Part shown: piece after piece, positions 39,301 to 49,279 of the stretch | Layout: the number at the start of each line of letters is the position of its first letter | Numbering within the stretch: the first letter of the stretch is position 1 | NCBI GenBank assembly: GCA_009809945.1 | Contig: WTPW01002103.1 | Span: 3,322-67,321, forward strand | Direction: 5' to 3' | DNA: 64,000 nt | Source of the DNA: Gigaspora margarita | Taxonomy: Eukaryota; Glomeromycota; Glomeromycetes; Diversisporales; Gigasporaceae | The notes under the pieces: generated by a model | Database searches by the model: none | Seen by the model: the letters and a program-made list of their open reading frames with translations, nothing else | Told to the model about the DNA's origin: nothing | Program-made: the position numbers and the translations under genes

Positions 39301-42300
39301 AAAACATCTTTAAAAAAAAAAATTTAAAGAAAAAAATGTCAAAAAAAAAACAAAAAAAAAAATTTTAAACTATGAAAAAAAATATTCAACAAAAAAATCA
39401 TGCAAAAAAAAAAGTAAAAAAAAAATGTAATAAAGAAAAAAACAAGAAAAGAAAAAAAAATAATAAAAAAAAAAAAAAAAAAAAGGTATGCTAAATAAAA
39501 AAAAAACATATTAAAAAAAACAAAAAAAAAAAATTTTAAAAAAAATTTTAATATATAAAAAAAAAGGGATTGGAAAAAAACCTTGAAAAAAAAAAAATAA
39601 AAAAAACTAACTCTGTCTAAAAAAACCAGCAAAGAAAAAAACTAAATAAAAAAAAAATGAAAAAAAACAGCAAAAATAAAAAAAAAATGTATGACAAAAA
39701 AATTATATAAAAAAAAAATTAAAAAAAAAATGTACTATAAAAAAAAAGAATTTGACAAAAAAATATATGAAAAAAAATTAAAAAAAAAAATTATCTATGT
39801 TAAAAAAAATATTTGATAAAAAAAGGATAAAAAAAAAATCGTAAAAAAAAACAAAAGTCTCAAAAAAAACAATCAAAAAAAAAAATATAAAAAAAAAAAT
39901 TACAAAAAAAAAAAAATTATCCTAAAAAAAATGGTATTAAAAAAAAAATTTTAAAAAAAACAATAAAAAAAAAATTCAAGTACCAAAAAAAGCTGCAGTC
40001 AAAAAAAATGTCCAAAAAAAAGCTGAAAAAAAAAAAAATTATAATAAAAAAATATGAATTTAAAAAAAATATTGAAAAAAAAATTCAAAAAAAACTAACT
40101 TATTAAAAAAAAATTAAATTTTAAAAAAATATAGAAAAAAAAAAGAAAAAAAAAATAAGCACAAAACAAAAAAATAACTTTGCAAAAAAAGAATATAAAA
40201 AAAATTTAAAAAAAAAAGCATGTGTAAAAAAAAAATCTGAACAAAAAAAAATAGTCGAAAAAAAAAGGTAAAAAAAAAAGAAAAATGGGAAAAAAATGTG
40301 CTAAAAAAAAAAATTTTGAAAAAAAAATATAAAAAAAATTTTTTTGTCAAAAAAAAATGCTTTGGGAAAAAAAGTAAACAAAAAAAACAGGAAAAAAAAC
40401 TTGTATTAAAGAAAAAAAGCGTTTTCTAAAAAAATTTACTAAAAAAAAAATGAAAAAAAAGTTGGAAAAAAAAAAAAAATTTACAAACAAAAAAACTTTA
40501 AAAAAAAAAAAAAAAAAAAAATTCCAAATTTAAAAAAAAATTTCACTTAAAAAAAAGTTCGAAAAAAAAAGGTTAAAAAAAATCATAAGTAGAAAAAAAA
40601 ACTGAACATGAAAAAAAAGAAGCAAAAAAAAGGTTAAAAAAAAAAAAAAAGGGGTAAAAAAATGAAAACCCAAAAAAATTAACTAAAAAAAATAGAAAAA
40701 AAAATTTTCTTACAAGAAAAAAAATTTTCGCCAAAAAAATAAAGTAAAAAAAAGCACAAAAAAAAATATGCTTCTCAAAAAAAAATCGGAAAAAAAAAAA
40801 TTTTGGAAAAAAAACATTAAAAAAAAGTGCAAAATCAGAAAAAAATTAATACGAAAAAAAAGCTTAAAAAAAAAATCTCAAAAAAAATTATATTCCCAAA
40901 AAAAAAAATTTTAAGAAAAAAAGTTAGAAAAAAAAAAATCAAAAAAAACATATCTATAGTAAAAAAATATGTTTTTAAAAAAAACTCCCAAAAAAAACAC
41001 AAAAAAAAATTGTCACAATCTAAAAAAAGTCACCTTGAAAAAAATTATCTAAAAAAAAAAACAAAAAAAATTCTTTCTCGCTAAAAAAACAATTTCGCAA
41101 AAAAAACATAAAAAAAAAATTTTAAAAAAAAACTATTGCGGGAAAAAAAAGTATTATAAAAAAAAATATAGAAAAAAAAACACAAAAAAAAAAAAGGACA
41201 TATCAAAAAAATGTTAGTTAAAAAAAACATAATAAAAAAAATTAAAAAAAAAAGCATTTTACTATAAAAAAATCTATCTATAAAAAAAATACCAAAAAAA
41301 AAGATGAAAAAAAAGTACAATAAAACAAAAAAAATAATAAGTAAAAAAAATATATAAAAAAAAAAATAAAAAAAAAATCTTTTCTTGAAAAAAAATTAAC
41401 CGTAAAAAAAATCATTAAAAAAAAAAATAAAAAAAAGACAAGCAATTTAAAAAAATATATATTGAAAAAAAGATAAAAAAAAAAATACGAAAAAAAATAA
41501 AAAGGAAATAAAAAAAGCAGTATGAAAAAAAATCTTAAAAAAAAAAGAAAAAAAAAAAATAGAGTTCACTAAAAAAAATTTTTTTTAAAAAAAGGTCCTA
41601 AAAAAAACACCAAAAAAAATTTTTAATCGTTAAAAAAATTAACCGTTAAAAAAATTAATTAAAAAAAAATTAAAAAAAAACTGGCCCATGACAAAAAAAA
41701 TTCTACCTAAAAAAATAGAGCAAAAAAAAATAGAAAAAAAAATCCAATCTCTAAAAAAAATGCAAACAAAAAAAAACTGACCAAAAAAAATGATAAAAAA
41801 AAAATTGCTAATCCAAAAAAAAAAAAAATAAAAAAAAAAAAATAAAAAAAAAAAAAAAAAAAACAAAACAAGCTAAAAAAAACCATATTGTAAAAAAATT
41901 TGTAAAAAAAAATTTAAAAAAAAAATAGAAGATAGAAAAAAAAACAATTTTAAAAAAAAATATAAAAAAAAAACACTAAAAAAAAACTATTAAACCAAAA
42001 AAAATGGCCACCTAAAAAAAAAGAAAAAAAAAAAGTTTAAAAAAAATATTAATTTGGCAAAAAAAAATATAAGAAAAAAAACTGGCTAAAAAAAAGTTTA
42101 AAAAAAATTGGCTACCATAAAAAAAAATTTGGCATAAAAAAATTAAACAAAAAAAACGCAAAAAAAAAAGAAATTTAAGGAAAAAAATTCGATCTTAAAA
42201 AAAGATGTAAAAAAAAATACAAAAAAAAAATTTGCAGACTGAAAAAAATCGATAGCTAAAAAAAGATTATAAAAAAAAATAAAAAAAAAACGATTATAAA

Positions 42301-44174
42301 TGAAAAAAATAGATAACGAAAAAAAATCAAAAAAAAAAAATTTAAAAAAAATTTTAAAGCTGAAAAAAAAGATAACTAAAAAAAAAAATTAGAAAAAAAA
42401 TTTAAAAAAAAAAGTATTGAAATCAAAAAAAAACATAATAAAAAAAAAGCAAAAAAAAAAAGGTAAAAAAAAAGTAATTGCTTGCAAAAAAAAGTTGATT
42501 TAAAAAAAAAAATCAAAAAAAATATGAAAAAAAATACTCTAGAACTAAAAAAACAAAGTTGCAAAAAAATTAGTAAAAAAAAATCTGAAAAAAAAACTAT
42601 TTACAATAAAAAAATTGAGCTAAAAAAAAACATTAGAAAAAAAAAAAAAAAAAAAAAAAATTTAGCTAAAAAAAATAAATTTTTAAAAAAATGATATAAA
42701 AAAAATTTTAAAAAAAAGATATATATAGAAAAAAAATTATAATCGAAAAAAATAGTAAAAAAAAAATAACAAAAAAAACAATTATAATCAAAAAAAACAA
42801 TTAGTTAAAAAAATATCATAAAAAAAAACTTAAAAAAAATTGTAATATTATAAAAAAAGTACCAAATAAAAAAATATATAAAAAAAAAACCAAAAAAAAA
42901 CGTATATAATAGAAAAAAAAAATTTGGCAAAAAAAAGTAAAAAAAAAAATTTTAAAAAAAATATATAATCTTAAAAAAAAGCCACTAAAAAAAAAAATTG
43001 GTAAAAAAAAGGTTAAAAAAAATGTAGTTTTTTAAAAAAAACCTATTTCCAAAAAAATATTTTAAAAAAAAACTAAAAAAAAACAAAAATTTCTAAAAAA
43101 AATATTTAATAAAAAAAACTAGGAAAAAAAAACCGGAAAAAAAACAGAGCATTAATAAAAAAATTAATTAATAAAAAAATTAATTAAAAAAAAAACTAAA
43201 AAAAAAGCTAAATAAAAAAAAAAAATTAATAAAAAAAAAAATTAATAAAAAAAATAGTAAAAAAAACTATATTAAATAAAAAAAAAAATTATAAAAAAAA
43301 AAAATATAAAAAAAAAATAAAAAAAAAATAAATATATAAAAAAAAAACAATATTTAAAAAAAAATAAAAAAAAAAAACAAAAAAAAAAAAATTATAAATT
43401 AAAAAAAATTTTTTTAAAAAAAAATTATAAAAAAAAAAAATAAAAAAAATTTTTAATTAAAAAAAAAATAAATTATTAAAAAAATTTTATAAAAAAAAAA
43501 TTAAAAAAAATTTATTGTTTTAAAAAAAATATTTTTTTAAAAAAATTTTTTAAAAAAAATAATAAAAAAAAGCATGTGCGCTGAAAAAAACCTCATATGA
43601 AAAAAAGTAATGAAAAAAAAAAACAAAAAAAATAACCTGATAGTAAAAAAAAGGGTGAGGAAAAAAAAGTGTGAAAAAAAAAAAAAAAAAAAAATAATAA
43701 AATTTAAAAAAAAATTTTTTTAAAAAAAGCACGAAAAAAAAATTTAAAAAAAAAATTATGAACCACAAAAAAATTTTTAAAAAAAAAAAATTTCAAAAAA
43801 AAACTGAAAAAAAAATCTAATTTGTTTAAAAAAAGGGTGCGTTAAAAAAAATATACAAAAAAAAATATAAAAAAAATTTTAATATTAGAAAAAAATATAA
43901 TGTTAAAAAAATAGAAAAAAAAAAATAATAAAAAAAACATTCATGTCCAAAAAAAATATTGATCTAAAAAAATTGATTAAAAAAAATAAAAAAAAAAAAC
44001 ATAAATGTCCAAAAAAATATTGAGTAAAAAAAAAAAGTAAAAAAAAAAGTAAAAAAAAATAAAATAAAATAAAAAAAAATAAATTAAAAAAAAAAGTAAA
44101 AAAAAAAAAAATAAAAAAAATAAATTAAAATTAAAAAAAGAACTATTTAAAAAAATAAATTAAAAAAAATTAAA

Positions 44175-45061
44175 NNNNNNNNNNNNNNNNNNNNNNNNNN
44201 NNNNNNNNNNNNNNNNNNNNNNNNNNNNNNNNNNNNNNNNNNNNNNNNNNNNNNNNNNNNNNNNNNNNNNNNNNNNNNNNNNNNNNNNNNNNNNNNNNNN
44301 NNNNNNNNNNNNNNNNNNNNNNNNNNNNNNNNNNNNNNNNNNNNNNNNNNNNNNNNNNNNNNNNNNNNNNNNNNNNNNNNNNNNNNNNNNNNNNNNNNNN
44401 NNNNNNNNNNNNNNNNNNNNNNNNNNNNNNNNNNNNNNNNNNNNNNNNNNNNNNNNNNNNNNNNNNNNNNNNNNNNNNNNNNNNNNNNNNNNNNNNNNNN
44501 NNNNNNNNNNNNNNNNNNNNNNNNNNNNNNNNNNNNNNNNNNNNNNNNNNNNNNNNNNNNNNNNNNNNNNNNNNNNNNNNNNNNNNNNNNNNNNNNNNNN
44601 NNNNNNNNNNNNNNNNNNNNNNNNNNNNNNNNNNNNNNNNNNNNNNNNNNNNNNNNNNNNNNNNNNNNNNNNNNNNNNNNNNNNNNNNNNNNNNNNNNNN
44701 NNNNNNNNNNNNNNNNNNNNNNNNNNNNNNNNNNNNNNNNNNNNNNNNNNNNNNNNNNNNNNNNNNNNNNNNNNNNNNNNNNNNNNNNNNNNNNNNNNNN
44801 NNNNNNNNNNNNNNNNNNNNNNNNNNNNNNNNNNNNNNNNNNNNNNNNNNNNNNNNNNNNNNNNNNNNNNNNNNNNNNNNNNNNNNNNNNNNNNNNNNNN
44901 NNNNNNNNNNNNNNNNNNNNNNNNNNNNNNNNNNNNNNNNNNNNNNNNNNNNNNNNNNNNNNNNNNNNNNNNNNNNNNNNNNNNNNNNNNNNNNNNNNNN
45001 NNNNNNNNNNNNNNNNNNNNNNNNNNNNNNNNNNNNNNNNNNNNNNNNNNNNNNNNNNNNN
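44175..45061. other. Assembly gap (N run)
   Basis: A run of 887 N. The comb phase is intact up to 44173 and is not continued on the far side, so the gap length may be an estimate and the true extent of the comb is unknown. Confidence 0.99.
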
Positions 45062-45290
45062 AAGTTTAAAAAAAAAAAATAAAAAAAGCATAAATTAAAA
45101 AAAATAATATGAAAAAAAATTTAAAAAAAAATAAATAAAAAAGTATTAAAAAATTTAAAAAAGATTAAAATAAATTGAATAAAATAAATAAATAAAAATT
45201 AAAAAAAAAGAATAATAAAAAAAAAGATAAAAAAAATTAAAAAAAAGTAAATAAAAAAAAAAAATTAAAAAAATTAAAAAATTTTTGGAT
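45062..45290. repeat. A-rich edge beyond the gap
   Basis: A runs of 12, 7, 8, 8 and 9, then 6, 6 and 6, then 4 are separated by short AT words. They do not fit the 61-base columns: one slot has seven or eight bases where six are expected. Run length falls towards the right until ordinary AT-rich sequence begins. Confidence 0.7.
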
Positions 45291-45300
45291 ACATTATCTA

Positions 45301-45662
45301 AGTTAGCAATTGATTCATTATACCTTTTCATCATATAATTAATTTTACTTCTTTACTTTAAAGCTATTATGTTATTTGGTTCAATTTCTAACAATCTAGT
45401 TAATTCTTCAAATGCATTATTTAATATCTATTTAATAATTTAAAATAACAAAAATTTCACCAAGTTAGTGATTAATTCATTATACTTTTTTATTATATAA
45501 TTAATTTCACTTCTTTATCTTAAAGCTATTATATTATCGTATTTTCTAGTTAAATTTCTAGCAATCTAGTTAAATCTTTAGATGCGTTATTTAGCTATTT
45601 AATAATTTAAAATATAATAGTTTTTTCAAGTTAGCGATTAATTTGTTATACCTTTTCATTAT
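45301..45662. repeat. Tandem repeat, period about 162-166 bases, 2.2 copies
   Basis: Copies begin at 45301, 45463 and 45629 with AGTTAGYGATTAATTCATTA-like sequence, followed by CTTTAAAGCTATTATRTTAT and a RCAATCTAGTTAA block. The last copy is cut short. It is non-coding and AT-rich. Confidence 0.75.
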
Positions 45663-45677
45663 ATAAAAAAAAAGTAA

Positions 45678-46580
45678 TTACCGTGCTATGTCCATTCTAA
45701 CTACTTTCCCAATCATACTATGTTCGTTCTAAAGAACGTAAGAACGTTATTAAGCAATAAACTAATATATATAATACAAAAAAAAAAAATTATCTACTGT
45801 GCTGCGTCTGTCCGTTTGAGTTGTTCCATTCTAATCTTACTACGTCTGTTCTAAAGAAAAGAACGTAAGAATGTTAGTGCTGTAATAAACTAATTTAAAA
45901 AAAATAATCTACTGTGCTACATCCATTCTAGCGCATTCCAATTGTACAGTACTACGTTCGTTCTAAAGAAAAGAACATAATGACATTAGTACTGTAATAA
46001 ATTAATTAATTAAAAAAAATTTACTGTGACTGTGCTAAGTCCGTTCTAGCTAACTACCGTGCTATGTCTGTTCTAAAGAAAAGAACATAAGAATGTTAGT
46101 ACTGTAATAAACTAATATATATAATAATAAAAAAATGATTTACTGTGCTATGTCCGTTCTAGCATGTTCCAATTGTATAGTACTACGTTTGTTCTAAAGA
46201 AAAGAACGTAATAATATTAGTACTGTAATAAATTAATTAATTAAAAAAAAAATTTATCGTGAATGTGCTACGTCTGTTCTAGCTAACTACTGTGCTACAT
46301 CTGTTCTAAAAAAAAGAACGTAAGAATGTTAGTACTGTAATAAACTAATATATATATAATAAAAAAGATCTACTGTGCTATGTCCATCTATTCTAGTTAC
46401 GTTCCGTTCCAATCATACTATATTCATTCTAAAGAAAGAACGTAAGAACGTTAGTACTGTAATAAATTAATTAAAAAAACAAAACTATCTATCGTGCTAT
46501 ATTCATTCTAGCATGCTCTATTTGTATTACATTTATTCTAAAGAAAAGAATAAGAATATTAGTACTGTAATAGAAAAATA
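45678..46580. repeat. Minisatellite, period about 116 bases, 8 copies
   Basis: Units start near 45678, 45794, 45909, 46021, 46140, 46254, 46370 and 46489 with CTACTGTGCTAYGTCCRTTC. Each then carries the small palindromic word GTTCTAAAGAAAAGAAC, followed by GTAAGAATGTTAGTACTG and a TAATAAACTAATATAT-A(n) end. Copies differ by scattered substitutions and short indels, as a natural tandem array should. This makes the indel-free 61-base comb next door more striking. Confidence 0.85.
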
Positions 46581-46964
46581 AAAATAAAAATAAAAAAAAA
46601 GAACAAAGAATGGCCATACCTTTATACGAAGTCAAGGTTCTAAGTGAGCGACGGTTCTAAAAAATAAGTATTATTAAAATAAAAACAAAAAAAATAAATA
46701 AAATAAAATAAAGAATCTATTGAGATTCAAATGCAATAGAAAATAAGGGAGCAAAAAATATTTTTACTATATAAAAAGCGTGTAAAACCTCTGTTGCTAT
46801 TGCACAACTGTGCAAATATAGGTACGCGGCATTACAGACAGAAAATGCCACAACTATGTTTTTGATAATTTTGATATAAACATATCAAAAAAGTAGTTTC
46901 AGTTATCACTTAGCATAGAAGTATGAGTCCTACGCTTCGCTCTGGACAATTATAAATTTACTAT
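46581..46964. other. Unassigned AT-rich interval
   Basis: It contains an A-rich stretch (46568-46715) and some unique sequence. I see no gene, RNA or element end. Confidence 0.4.
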
Positions 46965-47709
46965 AATTCTAACCCTAAAACTAATAAGTAAATCTTCTTT
47001 GGTTCCTAGTTAAAAGTTGTAGAGCTCATTTTCCTGATTCTAATGGTAGTTAAATCATCAAAATCAGCTAGTGGATCCTAAGATACTTGGGATCAAAGAA
47101 GAGAGTGTAAGGATCAGCAAATTCACTATTACACAAACTATTCATTTTTCTTTACATACATTTTGAAACATATTTTTACTGTAGTAAAAATTTTACTAAA
47201 AAATTAATAAAACTTATTTTAAGAACTAGCATTTTTTTAAGCCAAAAAACAAGTTTACATAAGAGCCCAAAGTCAATTGTAATAATAAAATTTTGTGAAA
47301 TAAGATTTTCATTTGATAGCTTTTTTCTAATTTCTTTACATATGTTTTGAGAAATTTTTTATTGTAGTAAAAAATTTTACTAAGAAAATAATAAAACATG
47401 TTTTAAAAAACCAGCATTTTTTTGAGCAAAAAACAACTTTGCTTAAGAATTCAAAGTCAATTGTAATAATAAAATTCTGCGCAAATCATGATTTTTTATT
47501 TGATAGCATTTTTATGCTTTGTATAATAGTGAATTTGCTAATCTTTATGTTCTCTTCTTTGATCCCAAGTATCTTGGGATCCACTAGGCTGATTTTGATG
47601 ATTTAACTACTATTAGAATTAGAAAAATGAGCTTTACAACTTTCAATTAGAGGCCAAAAAAGGGTTACTTATCTGTTATTAGTTTTTAGAGTTTGGGTTA
47701 GGGTTAGAT
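46965..47709. mobile_element. Inverted-repeat element with internal tandem duplication
   Basis: The left arm, about 46965-47135, starts AATTCTAACCCTAAAACTAA. The right arm, about 47519-47709, reads back as the same sequence, including GTTGTARAGCTCATTTT, CATCAAAATCAGC and AGTATCTTGGGATC words. The loop holds two copies of a 184-base direct repeat (about 47145-47328 and 47329-47510), recognisable from ACTGTAGTAAAAATTTTACT and CAAAGTCAATTGTAATAATA. No coding sequence is visible. It is most likely a non-autonomous foldback DNA transposon. Confidence 0.7.
47145..47510. repeat. Two-copy direct repeat, period 184 bases
   Basis: Copy 1 has TTTACATACATTTTGAAAC and copy 2 TTTACATATGTTTTGAG. Both continue through GTAGTAAAAATTTTACT, CAAAGTCAATTGTAATAATA and end in TTTGATAGC. 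It lies in the loop of the inverted-repeat element. Confidence 0.8.
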
Positions 47710-47852
47710 TAGTTTAAAATTAAGTTAAAATGAATTCTAAAATAGAAAAATTTTGTATAACTATAGTGGAAATAGCAAAATACTATAGTAGAAATAGTAG
47801 TCTCCTTTTTTTATTTAATTTATGATCTGCATACCAATTAGTAGCTGCATAT

Positions 47853-47919
47853 ATTACTATATATAGTAAAATTGGGAAAAATTAATTATTGTTTATCAAA
47901 TTTCTTGAATTTGGTATTA
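47853..47919. repeat. LINE target-site duplication, left copy (67 bp)
   Basis: It matches 52912-52978 in the same orientation with about five differences in 67 bases, starting ATTACTATATATAGTAAAAT and ending near GGTATTA / GGCATTA. The pair brackets the LINE exactly. The sequence itself is part of the terminal arm of an older inverted-repeat element. Confidence 0.75.
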
Positions 47920-48272
47920 TTATTATTCTTTGATGGTCTTGCTAGAGCTTAGCTAGGTTAAATATATAGTTTGATATACTAAAAGTAATAATAAAAAAAC
48001 TATCTAAATTTTTTCACCTATTATATAAGCCTAACATTATTCGGCTGCTTTGAGGAGTACCCAAATATGATCTGTTGCACCAACTTCTGGAAGTTAGATC
48101 TCAACATCAGATTACTATCAAGAACCATACTAGTAGGGTTTCCTATCAGTTTTAATGAAATTTTCTATTGCAACTATTGTTGCTCCTTTCAATACTAGGG
48201 TTGATTCTTCATTCTTACTTTCCTTTCAATTACTTGTATTACTGGGTACTTTGCTTGAACCTGAACCTGAAC

Positions 48273-48606
48273 TAGGGATGCACCAGTTCTGAAAAAGACC
48301 AGTTCAGGGCCGTCTTTTCTATAGTCTCACAGTCTTATCAGTCCAGGTTTGGGACTAGTCCTAGACCGGTCCTTGTAAACAAACTGTGATATTCATATCA
48401 CCTAATCAAATTGCTTAATCAGGTGTAACACAGATCATGTAATATTTGTTTACATCTGACAATAAGTAATTATGTCATTTATGACCATAAGATTTATTTA
48501 TTAAGAACCATTTTGTGACCGCAGACAAACTGGGATCAGAACCGAAAATACTATGATAACGGTCTACTAGGACCAGGATGGACTGGACCAGACTAGTGCA
48601 TCCCTA
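48273..48606. mobile_element. hAT-type MITE in the LINE 3' region
   Basis: Perfect 8-bp target duplication ACCTGAAC at 48265-48272 and 48607-48614. The terminal inverted repeats begin TAGGGATGCAC at both ends, and the copy is 334 bp. Subterminal words GGACTAGTC, GACCAGTT and ACTGGACC recur in both orientations. No transposase. The 8-bp duplication and TAGGGATG ends are typical of hAT elements. Confidence 0.9.
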
Positions 48607-48990
48607 ACCTGAACCAATGCAAGATCTGCTAACGTTCTTATACAAGTGATTTTTTTCTGTCTTTGTACTAAGAGATCTGTGGTGTGCTGACAACTTGAAT
48701 TGCTTCATTATACCCTTTCTCTTTTCCCAGAAAATTATCTGATCGCATTTTTTTTTCTAAATGTCTTCGTAAAAGTAGTTTTAGAATTCCTGCAGTATTT
48801 CTAAAACAGTAATCCTGGTATCTTTGTGACTTAATAATATTTCATCCAAGTAGTTCATCACATTTTGATTTATCAAACCCTTGGTTAGATTCAATCTGGT
48901 TTCACCAGTATTTGATGCCCTGCTTTCAAAAATATCCTTTGAGATTGTATACGGGTTCACTTTGTATTTGACATCAGAGGTAAGGGAGTT

Positions 48991-49191
48991 TCAAGCTATT
49001 TTCTCTGTGAGGGCTTCAATTCTTAACCAATCTGCCTCGAGTTCTAAGCAGGTCATAATGTGTTCCAAAGTTTTCACCTCATTTTCTGTACAAAGGATAC
49101 AGGTTGCAGAGTTGTAGATGTTAAGTTTTCGTTTGTGGAGGTTTTTCAAAGTCAGAGCCAAATTCATTAGGAACTTAATTTGTATAAACAC
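48991..49191 (-). pseudogene. LINE C-terminal CCHC zinc knuckle remnant
   Basis: An open stretch of 66 codons holds C-x2-C-x9-H-x3-C (residues 31, 34, 44 and 48: CILC...EH...C). This is the zinc-binding C-terminal motif found after RNase H in many LINEs, and it lies downstream of the RNase H remnant in the same direction. It belongs to the LINE and is not a separate gene. Confidence 0.7.
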
Positions 49192-49279
49192 TTTTCTGCT
49201 TCTAGATATAGAGTTGCATTTGGTTCCGAGCTATGTTCTGAACCTTTTCCAGAATATTTTCTAGTACAGAGACTCTTCT

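Larger units (their letters stand above)
3121..44174. repeat. 61-base periodic A-tract comb, about 673 periods
   Basis: Taking 3312 as column 0, columns 12-18, 28-34, 41-48 and 53-60 of every 61 bases read A. The other 31 columns (12, 9, 6 and 4 bases long) carry mixed sequence. I checked the phase at about twenty places between 3121 and 44170 (for example slots starting at 9107, 15146, 30030, 40400 and 43572) and each fell on the same column, so no net insertion or deletion has accumulated over 41 kb. The slots look like ordinary AT-rich DNA and neighbouring periods rarely resemble each other. This is unlike a satellite, where units share sequence and A runs slip. The centre spacings of the A tracts (16, 13.5, 12 and 19.5) do not follow the helical repeat. 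No gene can be called in this block. Confidence 0.95.

Noticed and set aside
3178-43768. Dozens of open frames of 60-150 codons rich in Phe (minus strand) or Lys (plus strand)
   Set aside because: Poly-T and poly-A triplets cannot form stops, so the 61-base comb opens frames on both strands by itself. Overlapping frames are open at once and no domain is recognisable.
3121-44174. CRISPR-like repeat and spacer array
   Set aside because: The repeats are pure A runs, the spacers are only 4-12 bases in a fixed order of lengths, and there are no cas genes; the context is eukaryotic.
3121-44174. Helically phased A-tract clusters as known from nematodes
   Set aside because: Those have roughly 10-base periodicity. 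The centre spacings here are 16, 13.5, 12 and 19.5 within a 61-base period, and no column drift occurs.
47690-47710. Telomere-like GGGTTAGGGTTAG
   Set aside because: There are only two units, and they lie in the arm of an inverted-repeat element with the complement at 46965.
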